NCBI GenBank assembly: GCA_000708835.1
Contig: DF237028.1
Location: 126,891 to 190,890, forward strand
Direction: 5' to 3'
DNA: 64,000 nt
Source of the DNA: Klebsormidium nitens
Taxonomy: Eukaryota; Streptophyta; Klebsormidiophyceae; Klebsormidiales; Klebsormidiaceae
Part shown: piece by piece, positions 63,011 through 64,000 of the stretch
How the letters are laid out: each line of letters begins with the position of its first letter
How positions within the stretch are numbered: the stretch's first letter is position 1
Made by a program: the position numbers and the translations under genes
The notes under the pieces: model-generated
What the model was told of the DNA's origin: nothing
Databases searched by the model: none
What the model saw: the letters and a program-made list of their open reading frames with translations, nothing else

Positions 63011-63622
63011 CTAAGACCAGCTTTTGATGTCCAATTCGTCTAGCTCCCTCGCCTTGTCAAAGTCGCCTGCGTCATCCGCACTGCCCTGACCCTTTTCTAT
63101 GTGATCCATAAGTTGCGCCTCCTGCTCTTGCCTCCAGTCGAGGCTTTGTCGAACCTGCTGCTTCATCGACTCCGCAGCATTCAGTATCTCTCTCAGGGGG
63201 CTCTGCACACAAACAAGAAAGTCAATCCTTGAAACAAAGCGACTTTGAAGGACAGAAAAGGCAAAAGAGAATCAAAGTTCCTTATCTGACGTCACCACTC
63301 CCTTCAAGCACACACGCCTAACGGATTACATGGTTCACAACCAACAGGAACAATGAGTAGCTGGTTTACAAGATGCAAGAAAAAAGGTCTAGGGCTTTTT
63401 GGTCAAGTCCTGAGGATCTTCTAGCCACCTGTCCTGACCCAAGTTTTCTCTCTCCTTTTTTCAAGTTCAAGGTGTCAGCATCCGAGCCCAAGGCCGTACC
63501 TCCCCGTCCTGTTGCGAGAGGCAGCGCTGCAGCTTGAGCACCAGCACCTCTAGCTGTTCGTCCAGGACCTCCACCGTGCCCTGCAGCCGCACATGGCTCT
63601 CCTTCTCGATCCGCTGGAGCGC
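63011..63622 (-). CDS. Coiled-coil protein, 3' part only (likely runs off right edge)
   Basis: Two exons join in phase 0: 63622-63500 and 63202-63011, 105 codons with a TAG stop. The first encodes a helix (ALQRIEKESHVRLQGTVEVL, EQLEVLVLKLQRCLSQQDGE) and the second continues it (SPLREILNAAESMKQQVRQS) and ends in an acidic tail (DKARELDELDIKSWS). Heptad-like spacing of leucines suggests a coiled coil. Exon borders are good (GTGCAG acceptors, GTACGG donor). The exon at 63622 starts after an acceptor, so the N-terminal part lies upstream, probably outside the window. No family is recognised. Confidence 0.6.
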
Positions 63623-64000
63623 CTGCACAGCGGAAACAACATGCGTCAAATTTCAACAGAGCGGTCTTTCCTGGTGCGAAACTGCACAGTGGGGACCACC
63701 ACTGTCCGAACAGAACGCTCTTGACTTGTCCGTAAATGCACCACGGTGGCGACAAGTGCCAACGGAAGTCTGATGCTGTCCAGGAGGTGTATAAAACATG
63801 GGTGAGCGCTGGTGCGGCAGCTATCTGAATGCCCCTGAAGCATGCCACTCTGTGATTTATCGCTCCATGATGTTCGGACCACGCAAGACTCCCGAGATCC
63901 TCAGAAGCGATGATCCGCTTGCATTTAGCTGTGCATTTCCTTTACAGAGGGTAATAGGTTTGCGCTTGAAAAGGCACAGAGGGCATGAAGTTTCAGAAAG
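63623..64000 (-). other. Probable intron of the right-edge gene
   Basis: The minus strand shows no splice-compatible exon here. The 78-codon frame at 63646-63882 is Ser/Thr/Val-rich and looks like chance. Confidence 0.35.

Overview
This is nuclear DNA from a plant-like eukaryote. Every recognisable gene is broken into many short exons with GT-AG introns of about 100-1300 bp, and reading across the splice sites rebuilds eukaryotic proteins. A predicted plastid-targeted DUF3067 protein (a family of cyanobacteria and plastids), a HIPL-type GPI-anchored dehydrogenase, plant-like SCAMP and prolidase sequences and a plant-type HGSNAT homologue point to the green lineage. Compact genes with AT-richer, gene-free spacers would fit a streptophyte alga such as Klebsormidium, but that genus-level guess is inference only.

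Layout, left to right: a SAM-domain gene running off the left edge (minus, 1-494); Lunapark (plus, 1074-4421); a large armadillo-TPR protein (minus, 5887-11420, with a possible further 5' exon near 12.8 kb); a 490-bp non-autonomous hAT-type transposon with 8-bp target duplication (13510-13999); a HIPL1-like glucose/sorbosone dehydrogenase with predicted GPI anchor (plus, 14609-19805); a DUF218/YdcF-like protein (minus, 20842-24085); a heparan-alpha-glucosaminide N-acetyltransferase-like membrane protein (plus, 24656-30762); aspartate aminotransferase (minus, 31949-35884); prolidase (plus, 36844-44221); a plastid DUF3067 protein (minus, 45686-47301); a SCAMP (plus, 48237-52517); a GT90/CAP10 glycosyltransferase with a long charged tail (minus, 53332-60324); a small coiled-coil protein (plus, 60751-61803); and a coiled-coil protein running off the right edge (minus, 63011-63622).

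Most neighbours are arranged head to head and share a spacer of about 0.4-1 kb (SAM/Lunapark, DUF218/HGSNAT, AAT/prolidase, DUF3067/SCAMP, GT90/coiled-coil). I see no sign of a shared pathway. Several products (Lunapark, SCAMP, GT90, HGSNAT-like, HIPL) act in the endomembrane system or at the cell surface, which is probably chance.

The most unusual signal is in the prolidase gene. Three introns carry decayed tandem repeats that begin or end exactly at a splice site: a 44-bp repeat in register with the first base of exon 8, an ~18-bp repeat starting at the exon 8 donor, and decayed partial copies of exon 11 including the codons around its metal-binding glutamate. A similar repeat abuts an acceptor in the GT90 gene. 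The window also has a probable GC-AG intron, several exons of 27-34 nt and a clean hAT element. All exon borders were placed by eye from reading frame, splice consensus and family similarity; no transcript evidence was available.
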